Made by a program: the position numbers and the translations under genes. 53,724 nt of DNA, from contig JAKSNS010000014.1 in the NCBI GenBank assembly GCA_024399545.1, positions 1 to 53,724 on the forward strand, in the 5' to 3' direction. Below the pieces are notes generated by a model. It searched no databases. It saw only the letters and a list, made by a program, of their open reading frames with translations, and had not been told where the DNA came from. Source of the stretch: Paludibacteraceae bacterium. GTDB taxonomy: Bacteria > Bacteroidota > Bacteroidia > Bacteroidales > Paludibacteraceae. Below, one piece after another: positions 28,821-35,852 of the stretch; position 1 is the first letter of the stretch, and each line of letters opens with the position of its first letter.

Positions 28821-29467
28821 ACAAACTGATTTCGCCGTCACTGCTTTCAGCGGATTTTGGCAACCTCGAACGTGACATTGAACAGCTCAACCAGAGTGAT
28901 GCCGACTGGTTTCACATTGACGTTATGGATGGGGTATTCGTACCTAACATCTCTTTTGGCTTTCCTGTTATGAAGTACATCAACAAGCTCAGCCATAAGC
29001 CGTTGGACGTGCATCTTATGATTGTTGACCCCGACAAGTTCGTCAGTCAGGTTAAGGAGAACGGCGGAGAGATTATGAACGTCCACTACGAGGCATGCAC
29101 GCACCTTCACCGCACAATCCAGAACATACACAACGCAGGTATGAAAGCCGGTGTCACCCTCAACCCCCACACGCCTGTCGAGGTGCTTACCGACATCATC
29201 TGCGATGTTGACCTTGTGCTTCTGATGAGTGTCAACCCAGGCTTTGGCGGACAGAAGTTCATCGAGCATACCTACGACAAACTTCGCCGTCTTAAAGAGT
29301 TAGTTGTCAATAGCGGCTCCAAGGCTCTAATTCAGATTGACGGAGGAGTCAACGCCGAAAATGCTCCGAAACTCTACGAACTTGGTGCGGATTGCCTTGT
29401 CGCCGGCAATGCCGTCTTCAAAGGCGGAGACATCCAAGGCAACATCAAAGCGATTAAATATCACTAA
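28817..29467 (+). CDS. rpe: Ribulose-phosphate 3-epimerase
   Basis: Rpe interconverts D-ribulose 5-phosphate and D-xylulose 5-phosphate in the pentose phosphate pathway. The 216-residue TIM barrel shows [13 protein letters not shown] at the start, [18 protein letters not shown] with metal-ligand residues, DVHLMI with a ligand histidine, [12 protein letters not shown], and QIDGGVN near the end. The length and order are standard. It overlaps valS by four bases (ATGA) and is followed by a strong terminator, so it is translated from the valS transcript. Confidence 0.96.
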   Translation: MNKLISPSLLSADFGNLERDIEQLNQSDADWFHIDVMDGVFVPNISFGFPVMKYINKLSHKPLDVHLMIVDPDKFVSQVKENGGEIMNVHYEACTHLHRTIQNIHNAGMKAGVTLNPHTPVEVLTDIICDVDLVLLMSVNPGFGGQKFIEHTYDKLRRLKELVVNSGSKALIQIDGGVNAENAPKLYELGADCLVAGNAVFKGGDIQGNIKAIKYH

Positions 29468-29521
29468 TTTCAACCTATTACCGACTTTTAGGACAGACTC
29501 CCAAATTCGTAATAGAGTCAC

Positions 29522-29559
29522 AAAAAAGCCATCTTTCCTTATGGAAAGGTGGCTTTTTT
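29522..29559. terminator. Bidirectional terminator between rpe and the Fic pair
   Basis: AAAAAAGCCAtCTTTCC (29522-29538) pairs with GGAAAGgTGGCTTTTTT (29543-29559). The A- and T-tracts let it stop both convergent units. Confidence 0.9.
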
Positions 29560-29593
29560 ATGTGACAGAGAGTTCCGTGATTTATGATTCACC

Positions 29594-30469
29594 TTAATCC
29601 TCTTGTTCGTAATAATAAGAATAGTCGATACCCTTCATGAAAATCTCCCGGCTGGTGATGTCGTCCGTCAACGCATTCCTCAGCAAGGTCTTTATTGGCA
29701 GGGGATTTGTCGTGCTTGCCCTCATTGCCGCCAGGTACTCTCTCTTGTCTATCAGGCTCCAGTCAACGCATTTTCTAAGGTTCTTCTTCAATATCATATC
29801 TATCCATATCCGGGTGCTTCTGCCGTTACCCTCCATGAAAGGATGAGCGACGTTCATCTCGACATATTTATCCACAATCTCGTCAAACGTATTCTCTGGC
29901 ATCTTCTCAATCTGCCTCAGATTCTCAACGAGATACTCCGCCCTGCAAAACAGTGTGCCGTCCTTCCATATTGTTTTGTGCCGTATCTGCCCCGCAAAAT
30001 CGTACAGACCGCCAAACAGATAGGCATGAATCTGTTGCAGCCCCTGAACGGTTCCTACCGGTATCGAGTCAAGCAAATTGCCCTCGAACAGCGTATATGC
30101 CTTCTTGCGGCTCTGACCGTCAATTGAATTGTCGTTGCTTGTCAGCCAGTCGATGAAAGCCATAGCCTTGTTGTTAGGGAAAGCCATAGCCAGCTGCCGC
30201 ACAGCATCCATATCCATAACGTCAGTAAGACGCATCTTGCCATCAGGGGTTTTCATTTTCAACTGGGTAGTGACACTAACCAGTTCACTCTGCTCTTTCT
30301 TTAGTTTGGCTTTCAGATACTTCCAGTAATTGCGGTTCTTTTCGTAGTCATCCTGTTGGTTGAATGCCCCCACGACGTCAAGCACCGAAAAGAACCATTT
30401 CTGCCTCTCCTCGCTCCAAACGGCGCGTATCTCCTTGTCGTTATAGAACCGTATTGATATTTTGTTCAT
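29594..30469 (-). CDS. Fic AMP-transferase with BRO/DinD-like N-terminus, class III type
   Basis: Fic enzymes transfer AMP from ATP to hydroxyl side chains of target proteins. The 291-residue product has the full catalytic motif [12 protein letters not shown] at 209-220 and the surrounding context of the NmFic-like group: [47 protein letters not shown] and [14 protein letters not shown]. The C-terminus ends in SYYYEQ (284-289), the position of the class III inhibitory helix, whose Glu288 would block ATP binding. Residues about 1-60 ([23 protein letters not shown], then [13 protein letters not shown]) resemble the BRO-N/DinD domain of phage and damage-inducible proteins. It starts in the ATGA overlap with the upstream Fic gene. 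NmFic-type enzymes are known to AMPylate gyrase and topoisomerase IV; that target here is inference. Confidence 0.88.
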   Translation of the reverse strand: MNKISIRFYNDKEIRAVWSEERQKWFFSVLDVVGAFNQQDDYEKNRNYWKYLKAKLKKEQSELVSVTTQLKMKTPDGKMRLTDVMDMDAVRQLAMAFPNNKAMAFIDWLTSNDNSIDGQSRKKAYTLFEGNLLDSIPVGTVQGLQQIHAYLFGGLYDFAGQIRHKTIWKDGTLFCRAEYLVENLRQIEKMPENTFDEIVDKYVEMNVAHPFMEGNGRSTRIWIDMILKKNLRKCVDWSLIDKREYLAAMRASTTNPLPIKTLLRNALTDDITSREIFMKGIDYSYYYEQED

Positions 30470-31635
30470 AATAATTCTGTTCTCATTAGGTCAAATAATC
30501 CCAACCCTTTCACTGTCAACAGGTATTTTTGGCGGGGATGACGTGGCGATTCCGGGTAAAGCATACGTACCCAACCTCCTTTTATTGCAGGGTTCAATGA
30601 GTAGTCAAGGAAGTTCTCACGGTTTTTCAAACCTACAGCACTCAACATCATTTTTACAGACATCTGACTGTTACCAATTGCCATGACGAGACGTCTGATA
30701 TTGTCGTTGTCAGTCAAAAACTGGTTTCTCTCTTCTAAGCAACTTGTCGGGGTACTTGTCGGGGTACTTGTCGGGGTGTCGTTTCGTGGCTGTTCCTTAT
30801 ACTCTTCCGGGGGATTGATTATCAGATACCTATTTTGCAACACCCATTCCTCTCCAAGCAGCATGTTACGGAAAAACCTCTCAAGGTATTTGTTTTCAGG
30901 CATTATGCCCTCTCTGTTTTTATAGACGTAACGGACCAGTGCATTGCGGAAATACCATGAATTGTCGCGGAAAATATCATTGTTGACGTTAAATCCAAGT
31001 GAACGCAGGTATAGAATTACAAAAACCGCCGTAGTGCGTGTGTTGCCCTCGCCGAAGGCATGGATTTGCCACAGGTTTGCGGTAAATTCACTGATATGGC
31101 TGATGATTTCGTCTGACGAAAGACCACCATAGTTGAATTGTCGTTCCTGCTCAAGGTCATACTCCAAAGCCGCCCTTAGGTCTGCGGCATACATATACAG
31201 CACCGTGTCACCCCTCAGAATCCACTCCTTCTTCGTAATGTCATAGTTTCGTATCTTACCCGCAAACTTGAACACACCGTCAAAGATGTTCTTATGCAAT
31301 TGTGTCAGACCGAATACGCTGAATGCCAATGTATTTGATGTTAACAGTTTTGCTATATTGGCTGATACTCGGTCAGCCTCCTCAACGTCTGCGTCACCAT
31401 CGTCATGCGCACTTTTTGTGATATAATAATTCCGCACCAACTCGTTTGCCTCGTCTATTGTGATGTCCCCTTCGATATTGCGTTTAGCCGTTTGTCGCAG
31501 GTATTCGGAGGTGGTCAAACCGTCAACAGCCTGAAGTCCGATAGCCGTTCCCCAAGCGAATGCCTTTTCTTTTTGGTCTGGTTCACCATGATGGATATAT
31601 TGGTCGAAATCTAAGTATAACTGTTTGTCTGCCAT
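30466..31635 (-). CDS. Fic-family protein with VbhA-like segment and C-terminal winged helix
   Basis: This 389-residue product starts at ATG 31635 ([13 protein letters not shown]), where this family usually begins; an open frame continues upstream but looks vestigial. Residues about 45-70 ([22 protein letters not shown]) resemble the VbhA antitoxin helix that inhibits Fic enzymes, although the residue four before the glutamate is Lys rather than Ser/Thr. The Fic core has [12 protein letters not shown] (about 192-203), a variant of HPFxxGNGRxxR with Ala for Pro, Thr for the second Gly and no final Arg. [13 protein letters not shown] linker follows at about 287-298, then a winged-helix-like domain ending in [12 protein letters not shown]. 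It is the first gene of the two-gene Fic operon. Confidence 0.85.
   Translation of the reverse strand: MADKQLYLDFDQYIHHGEPDQKEKAFAWGTAIGLQAVDGLTTSEYLRQTAKRNIEGDITIDEANELVRNYYITKSAHDDGDADVEEADRVSANIAKLLTSNTLAFSVFGLTQLHKNIFDGVFKFAGKIRNYDITKKEWILRGDTVLYMYAADLRAALEYDLEQERQFNYGGLSSDEIISHISEFTANLWQIHAFGEGNTRTTAVFVILYLRSLGFNVNNDIFRDNSWYFRNALVRYVYKNREGIMPENKYLERFFRNMLLGEEWVLQNRYLIINPPEEYKEQPRNDTPTSTPTSTPTSCLEERNQFLTDNDNIRRLVMAIGNSQMSVKMMLSAVGLKNRENFLDYSLNPAIKGGWVRMLYPESPRHPRQKYLLTVKGLGLFDLMRTELL
30742..30777. repeat. Three exact 12-bp tandem repeats inside the upstream Fic gene
   Basis: ACTTGTCGGGGT occurs three times in a row without mismatch and encodes TPTS three times on the minus strand. Because 12 is divisible by three, copy-number changes alter the linker length without a frameshift. 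Confidence 0.95.
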
Positions 31636-31850
31636 ATTATATAAGTCTATACATTGGTTGCTTTTAGCTATTTTTGGATGACGTGTGCCATTATCAAGAA
31701 GGTCTGCATCTATCAAACCTACATATAATTGGTTTTTTAGTCTGTTTGGATTGTGTGGTCATTATTGAAAAACAATAATTTCTAATTCCGTAATTGATTT
31801 TTTCAATTGAATTATGCCTTGTATATCGTGTTATTGATAAGCTGCAAATA
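31636..31850 (-). other. Long leader of the Fic operon with vestigial reading frames
   Basis: Between the promoter and ATG 31635 lie about 215 bases. One frame, in phase with the Fic gene, stays open from a stop near 31758 and reads QLYVGLIDADLLDNGTRHP. It has no ATG, only a TTG at 31716. A second frame holds a 22-codon ORF from ATG 31762 to a TGA at 31694. The first peptide looks like a conserved protein N-terminus, perhaps a remnant of a lost gene; I cannot confirm a family. Confidence 0.4.
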
Positions 31851-31856
31851 TCACCG

Positions 31857-31887
31857 CAAAGTTAGTGATTTTTTTTGATACAGACAA
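31857..31887 (-). promoter_or_regulatory. Consensus promoter of the Fic operon
   Basis: On the minus strand TTG (31885-31887), an exact 20-base spacer and TAACTTTG (31857-31864) followed by C match the Bacteroidota consensus fully. It is the only such site upstream of the Fic genes. Confidence 0.8.
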
Positions 31888-32214
31888 AATATTTTGAAGG
31901 TTTTTATGCAAGTGCGATGATAAAACTATAACCCCCGGTACAAATGACCGATAATAAGAATTCCGGTTTTATCTTGTCTCGTAGTTATTTGTCACATGGT
32001 TTATAACCAAAGTACAGGAAGAACCTGCTCCCACTTCTTATGAAAGACGAGTATATCTCACATAACCTTCCATTCTTGCCGATTTTATCACCAAAAACCA
32101 TCTGTTTTCGCATCTCATTTTTGCCAAAATTTTGTCCCCATGAGCCTCCCCTCATCCACCCTCAAAAAACTCCAAAAATATAATACCTTGATTTTAAGCT
32201 ACTTTGAAATTCCA
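31888..32214. other. Gene-free region beside the Fic operon
   Basis: I see no convincing coding frame, RNA or repeat in these 327 bases. They separate the Fic promoter from the inverted-repeat element. Confidence 0.5.
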
Positions 32215-32362
32215 ATTACAATTGTTACAATTATTACAATTAAAAACCTGCCCTCAACCCCCACACCGATTACAATTATAAAAGTATATATATATTTATT
32301 TTTATAATGTGTTTATTAAGTACCCCCACGTTTTTAATTGTAATAATTGTAACAATTGTAAT
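32215..32362. repeat. 32-bp perfect inverted repeat with an 84-base spacer
   Basis: Arms 32215-32246 and 32331-32362 are exact reverse complements built from TTACAATT/AATTGTAA units. The spacer starts with a C-rich stretch, has a very AT-rich centre, and ends with a CCCCCACG block that echoes the start. No coding potential is seen. Confidence 0.92.
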
Positions 32363-32482
32363 AACCATGCAAACCGAAAGCAATGGAAGCTTGCTTACAT
32401 TGCTGAGGTGCAGCTGGTTATCGAGGTGCAAGCCTCAATAACCATGCAAACCGAAAGCAATGGAAGCTTGCTTACATTGCTG
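32360..32482. repeat. Pair of exact 46-bp direct repeats flanking a hairpin
   Basis: Bases 32360-32405 and 32437-32482 are identical over 46 bases (period 77). Each repeat contains AGCAATG..CATTGCT as a potential 7-bp stem (32379-32404 and 32456-32481). The 31-base interval and the start of the second repeat form a further stem, GGTTATcGAGG..CCTCaATAACC (32416-32443). The first repeat abuts the right arm of the 32-bp inverted repeat, so both belong to one structured element. Bases 32483-32647 show nothing further. Confidence 0.9.
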
Positions 32483-32647
32483 GTCACTCCCACACAACAA
32501 ACCCTCTAACGTACCCTTAACGTAGCCCATACAGAGAATAATCACATTCCCTAAAGAAAATTTGCCATCCAACTAAAAATAATCTGCTTTTTGCTTGAAA
32601 AACCATAGCAAATGTGGTATATCATAGTGAGGGCGCAAAACTTTCCA

Positions 32648-33451
32648 CTAACCTTTGAGCCATTTGTGCCTCTCGACTGAATATATTGGAACAAGCGGAA
32701 TAAGGATAGGTGTGTTCTTCACGTATTTCTGATACTCAGGGTCTGAACCGTAATTTTTGTTTTGTCTTATCTCCAGTCTTCTCGCTCCGCTGAACATGAT
32801 ATATACGATGCAAACATAGCCGAAAACGGCGAAAGCCCATTGCCACCATGTGCACGATGCACCTATGCAGACCAGCAGACAACCTGTCCACATAATCACT
32901 TCACCGAAATAATTCGGGCAACGCACAATGCGGTAAAAACCTGTGTCAACAAAACGATGTGTGTTTTTCTTCTTGGCAAACGATTTCTGTGCGTCAGCCG
33001 CAGCCTCTATGATAATCCCCAGAAACATCACGCTTGCACCAATCCATGCCCATTCCTCCGACATCACTACCCCACCATCCATATTGTAAAGACGTGAGAC
33101 CACAGGGGCAACCTGCGAAAGGTAAAGAAGTGCGCAACTGAGGTGTATTGCAAGTGTGACACCAAAGGAATAACCTTCCTTACGCACATTTTCCGATAGC
33201 ACCTTTCTGTATTCGCTACTCTTCAACTCCCTGAGCAGCAAATAAAATCCCAATCGAAAACCATATATCATCAGCAGTACGCACAGTGCAAGCGTAGCCC
33301 ATGTCATTGATTCTCGGAAAATCAGCAGTATCGCTATTGCCGCTGCGGCAATCGAAAAACCGTAACCTAACGAGATGAAATAGATAAATCTCATCCATCC
33401 AATTGCCGAAACTATCAGGCAAACAAGGAAAATAATTAGAAAAGCAATCAT
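32648..33451 (-). CDS. DUF1295 (steroid 5-alpha-reductase-like) membrane protein
   Basis: This 267-residue integral membrane protein has about seven hydrophobic segments and the DUF1295 landmarks SSEYRKVL, DTGFYRIVRCPNYFGEVIMW and the C-terminal DPEYQKYVKNTPILIPL. Members resemble 3-oxo-5-alpha-steroid 4-dehydrogenases and isoprenylcysteine methyltransferases; in gut Bacteroidota some reduce steroid or related lipid substrates, but the substrate here is unknown. It lies 18 bases downstream of rfbD and ends the mltF-like/rfbC/rfbD transcript. Confidence 0.85.
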   Translation of the reverse strand: MIAFLIIFLVCLIVSAIGWMRFIYFISLGYGFSIAAAAIAILLIFRESMTWATLALCVLLMIYGFRLGFYLLLRELKSSEYRKVLSENVRKEGYSFGVTLAIHLSCALLYLSQVAPVVSRLYNMDGGVVMSEEWAWIGASVMFLGIIIEAAADAQKSFAKKKNTHRFVDTGFYRIVRCPNYFGEVIMWTGCLLVCIGASCTWWQWAFAVFGYVCIVYIMFSGARRLEIRQNKNYGSDPEYQKYVKNTPILIPLVPIYSVERHKWLKG

Positions 33452-33469
33452 TGTGGTTCAGATACAAAT

Positions 33470-34324
33470 TCAAGAATGCTTAAGAATGCCGATGCAACGT
33501 TCAAGTGAGTCAAGCCAATAAGGAATCTCAATGTCAAACTCACGGCGAATCTTTCTGGTGTTAAGTACACTGTACGGGGGTCTTGGTGTACGATATTTGT
33601 ACTCTGAACTAAGGATAGGGTTAATCTTGCACTCAATACCAGCGATGCGCATAATAGCCTTAGTGAAATCAAACCACGAGCAGACACCAGAATTTGTGAA
33701 ATGATAGACACCTGGTTTCCAATCCTTCTCGAACATTATTTTTACAATTACCTCTGCCAAGTCAGCAGCGTAGGTGGGCGAACCCACCTGATCATAGACA
33801 ACATTAAGCTCTTCGCGCTCACGACCGTTCTTCAGCATTGTTTTCACGAAATTATTGCCGAAAGATGAATAAAGCCATGCAGTACGAAGAATAATAGAAT
33901 TAGGGTTCTCAGCGATAAGTGTCTGTTCGCCAGCGAACTTGGTTTTGCCATAAACAGTGCGAGGAATCGCAGGCATATTCTCCTCGTAAGGCACGCAGGC
34001 GTTGCCCTCGAAAACATAGTCCGTGGAAATGTGGACAACCTTAATGTCGTGACGCAAAGCAGCCATTGCTATATTATGTACGGCATTTATATTCACATTT
34101 GCGGCAGCGAGACGATCATCCTCAGCCTTATCAACAGAAGTATAAGCCGCACAATTAACAATGTGCGTAATCTGGTTCTTATCGACAAACTGTTCTACTT
34201 CAAACGGTTTGGTAAGGTCGAGGGTGTCGATGTCGCAGAAAAAAACCTCTGCTGGACGACCAACAAGAGCCAAACGCATCTCATTGCCGAGTTGACCATT
34301 GCAGCCAGTAACAAGTATTCTCAT
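33470..34324 (-). CDS. rfbD: dTDP-4-dehydrorhamnose reductase
   Basis: RfbD makes dTDP-L-rhamnose from the 4-dehydro sugar with NAD(P)H. The 284-residue protein is a short-chain dehydrogenase of the extended type: RILVTGCNGQLGNEM is the nucleotide-binding loop, the catalytic YxxxK is in VYGKTKFAGE, and NCAAYTSVDKAEDD, ISTDYVFEG and TAWLYSSFGNNFVKTM are typical. It follows rfbC by three bases. The sequential rfbC and rfbD with no rfbA or rfbB in view implies that the other rhamnose genes lie elsewhere. Confidence 0.95.
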   Translation of the reverse strand: MRILVTGCNGQLGNEMRLALVGRPAEVFFCDIDTLDLTKPFEVEQFVDKNQITHIVNCAAYTSVDKAEDDRLAAANVNINAVHNIAMAALRHDIKVVHISTDYVFEGNACVPYEENMPAIPRTVYGKTKFAGEQTLIAENPNSIILRTAWLYSSFGNNFVKTMLKNGREREELNVVYDQVGSPTYAADLAEVIVKIMFEKDWKPGVYHFTNSGVCSWFDFTKAIMRIAGIECKINPILSSEYKYRTPRPPYSVLNTRKIRREFDIEIPYWLDSLERCIGILKHS

Positions 34325-34327
34325 AGG

Positions 34328-34876
34328 TCAAAACAATTTTTCCAATTCAGTAAAGAATGGATGTTTAGTATCTTTTTCCGAGGTGATGGCATTGGCGAGG
34401 TCGATTTTCCAATCAATTGCCAACGTTGGGTCATCGAAACGCACGCCACCCTCTGACTTTGGGTTGTATAAATTATCGCACTTATATGTGAACACGGCTT
34501 CATCGGAAAGCACTGAGAAACCATGCGCAAATCCACGAGGAATGATAAACTGCCAATGATTCTCGCCAGTAAGCTCAACGGAGAAATGCTTGCCGTAAGT
34601 AGGACTGTCAGTGCGAAGGTCAACAGCCACGTCAAGCACACAGCCCGAAATCACCTGCACCAGTTTCGCCTGGCTATAGGGAGGTTTCTGGAAATGCAAG
34701 CCACGCACAACACCGTACTGCGAACTTGATATATTATCTTGAACAAATTGGTAATCAATCCCAGCCTCAAAGTAACGCTGTTCGTTGTACGTCTCAAAAA
34801 AATAACCGCGAGCATCAGCGAAAACCTGTGGTTTCACCACTTTGAGTCCCTCAATTCCTGTTTCTTCTATTATCAT
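34328..34876 (-). CDS. rfbC: dTDP-4-dehydrorhamnose 3,5-epimerase
   Basis: RfbC epimerises dTDP-4-dehydro-6-deoxyglucose at C3 and C5. The 182-residue cupin shows the landmarks RGYFFETYNEQRYFEAGI, FVQDNISSSQYGVVRGLHFQKPPYSQAKLVQV with the catalytic histidine, DVAVDLRTDSPTYG and IPRGFAHGFSVLSDEAVFTYK. It sits four bases after the transglycosylase-like gene and three before rfbD. It acts in the cytosol in the rhamnose branch of surface polysaccharide synthesis. Confidence 0.95.
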   Translation of the reverse strand: MIIEETGIEGLKVVKPQVFADARGYFFETYNEQRYFEAGIDYQFVQDNISSSQYGVVRGLHFQKPPYSQAKLVQVISGCVLDVAVDLRTDSPTYGKHFSVELTGENHWQFIIPRGFAHGFSVLSDEAVFTYKCDNLYNPKSEGGVRFDDPTLAIDWKIDLANAITSEKDTKHPFFTELEKLF

Positions 34877-34880
34877 GTCA

Positions 34881-35738
34881 TTATTCCTTTATGCAATACT
34901 CTTCGTACTTTGCAAGAATGTCCTTTAAATATTTCTTAGAATGGTTATTGTGGAAATATTTTGCCACATCATTCCATTTGTATTCGTTCTTCTTATGCCT
35001 TTTAGTCACAGTCATCGCATTGCCTACACGACTACGCCCCGAATTGTAAGCCGCAAGGACGAACTTTATACGCTCATTCCTATCCTCTACCATTGAGAAA
35101 GAGTCGTCAAGATACATAATGTACTTAGAAGCCGCCTCAATATTATAGTTTGGTTTCGTCACCTTCACCCCACTGACGCCAAACCTTGATGCCGTGTTGC
35201 GCGAAAGTTGCATAATACCTAAACCCGTCGAGCTATTTACATTCTTAAATCTTGACTCAACATAGCCAACAGCAGCCAACAACTTCCAATCCCAACCAAT
35301 GCTGTCTCCATATTGGCGGAAATAGCCATCCCACTTGGAAATGTACCTAACGTTACGGTCGTACCATAAATCAACGCTGTCCTGAAGTTCGTGGCTGTTG
35401 TGCCTCGTCTTCCACGAATACTCCTTAGAATCGTTAGGGAAGCGAACCAAATCCGACTTGTATGCGCAGAGACGGAACCATAATTCGTCTTTATGTGAGC
35501 AATATTTGACCTCTATTTTAAGTTTTTTTGCCTCAGCGAAGCGCATAACCTGCCTTACAAACACCGAATCACCCTCAATTGCAGCCACACGCAAGCAACC
35601 AACAGACTGAATTTTGTCCCAGTCGTATGGCATCCCCCACAAAGTATATCGCAACTCATAAACAGCTATACCACAAACAAGTACAACAGAAATTACAAAC
35701 ATTGCGACTACATTTCGAAAGCATTGGTTCCTCCACAT
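34881..35738 (-). CDS. Lytic transglycosylase (MltF-like, shortened N-terminal domain)
   Basis: This enzyme cleaves peptidoglycan between MurNAc and GlcNAc. The 285-residue protein has a membrane anchor (about 8-27), a short region resembling the start of an MltF substrate-binding domain (IQSVGCLRVAAIEGDSVF), and an SLT domain from about 145 with catalytic Glu161 in GYVESRF, followed by SSTGLGIMQLSRNTASRFGV. The usual MltF binding domain is about 200 residues; here fewer than 90 precede the SLT domain. The gene leads the rfbC-rfbD transcript and is divergent from pepD. Confidence 0.85.
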   Translation of the reverse strand: MWRNQCFRNVVAMFVISVVLVCGIAVYELRYTLWGMPYDWDKIQSVGCLRVAAIEGDSVFVRQVMRFAEAKKLKIEVKYCSHKDELWFRLCAYKSDLVRFPNDSKEYSWKTRHNSHELQDSVDLWYDRNVRYISKWDGYFRQYGDSIGWDWKLLAAVGYVESRFKNVNSSTGLGIMQLSRNTASRFGVSGVKVTKPNYNIEAASKYIMYLDDSFSMVEDRNERIKFVLAAYNSGRSRVGNAMTVTKRHKKNEYKWNDVAKYFHNNHSKKYLKDILAKYEEYCIKE

Positions 35739-35762
35739 AACCGTATATGGTTTTCATCGGTG

Positions 35763-35770
35763 CAAAGATA
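35763..35770 (-). promoter_or_regulatory. -7 element (TATCTTTG) of the transglycosylase/rfb operon
   Basis: TATCTTTG followed by CA on the minus strand fits TAnnTTTG, 25 bases before the start codon. No good TTG is seen upstream of it. Confidence 0.55.
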
Positions 35771-35791
35771 TAAAAAAAAAACGACATAAAC

Positions 35792-35824
35792 TTGCTTAAT
35801 TCTCGATTTTTTACACTATATTTG
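35792..35824 (+). promoter_or_regulatory. pepD promoter
   Basis: TATATTTG (35817-35824) fits the -7 element and TTG (35792-35794) lies 22 bases upstream. The pepD ATG is 29 bases beyond. It is divergent from the transglycosylase promoter. Confidence 0.65.
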
Positions 35825-35852
35825 TACCCTCAATTCTTATTAACTTTATACT

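Noticed and set aside
32360-32482. Possible two-repeat CRISPR array (46-base repeats with a 31-base spacer)
   Set aside because: Only two repeats are present, the interval is itself palindromic and pairs with the repeat, no cas genes are in the window, and the repeat ends lack typical CRISPR features.
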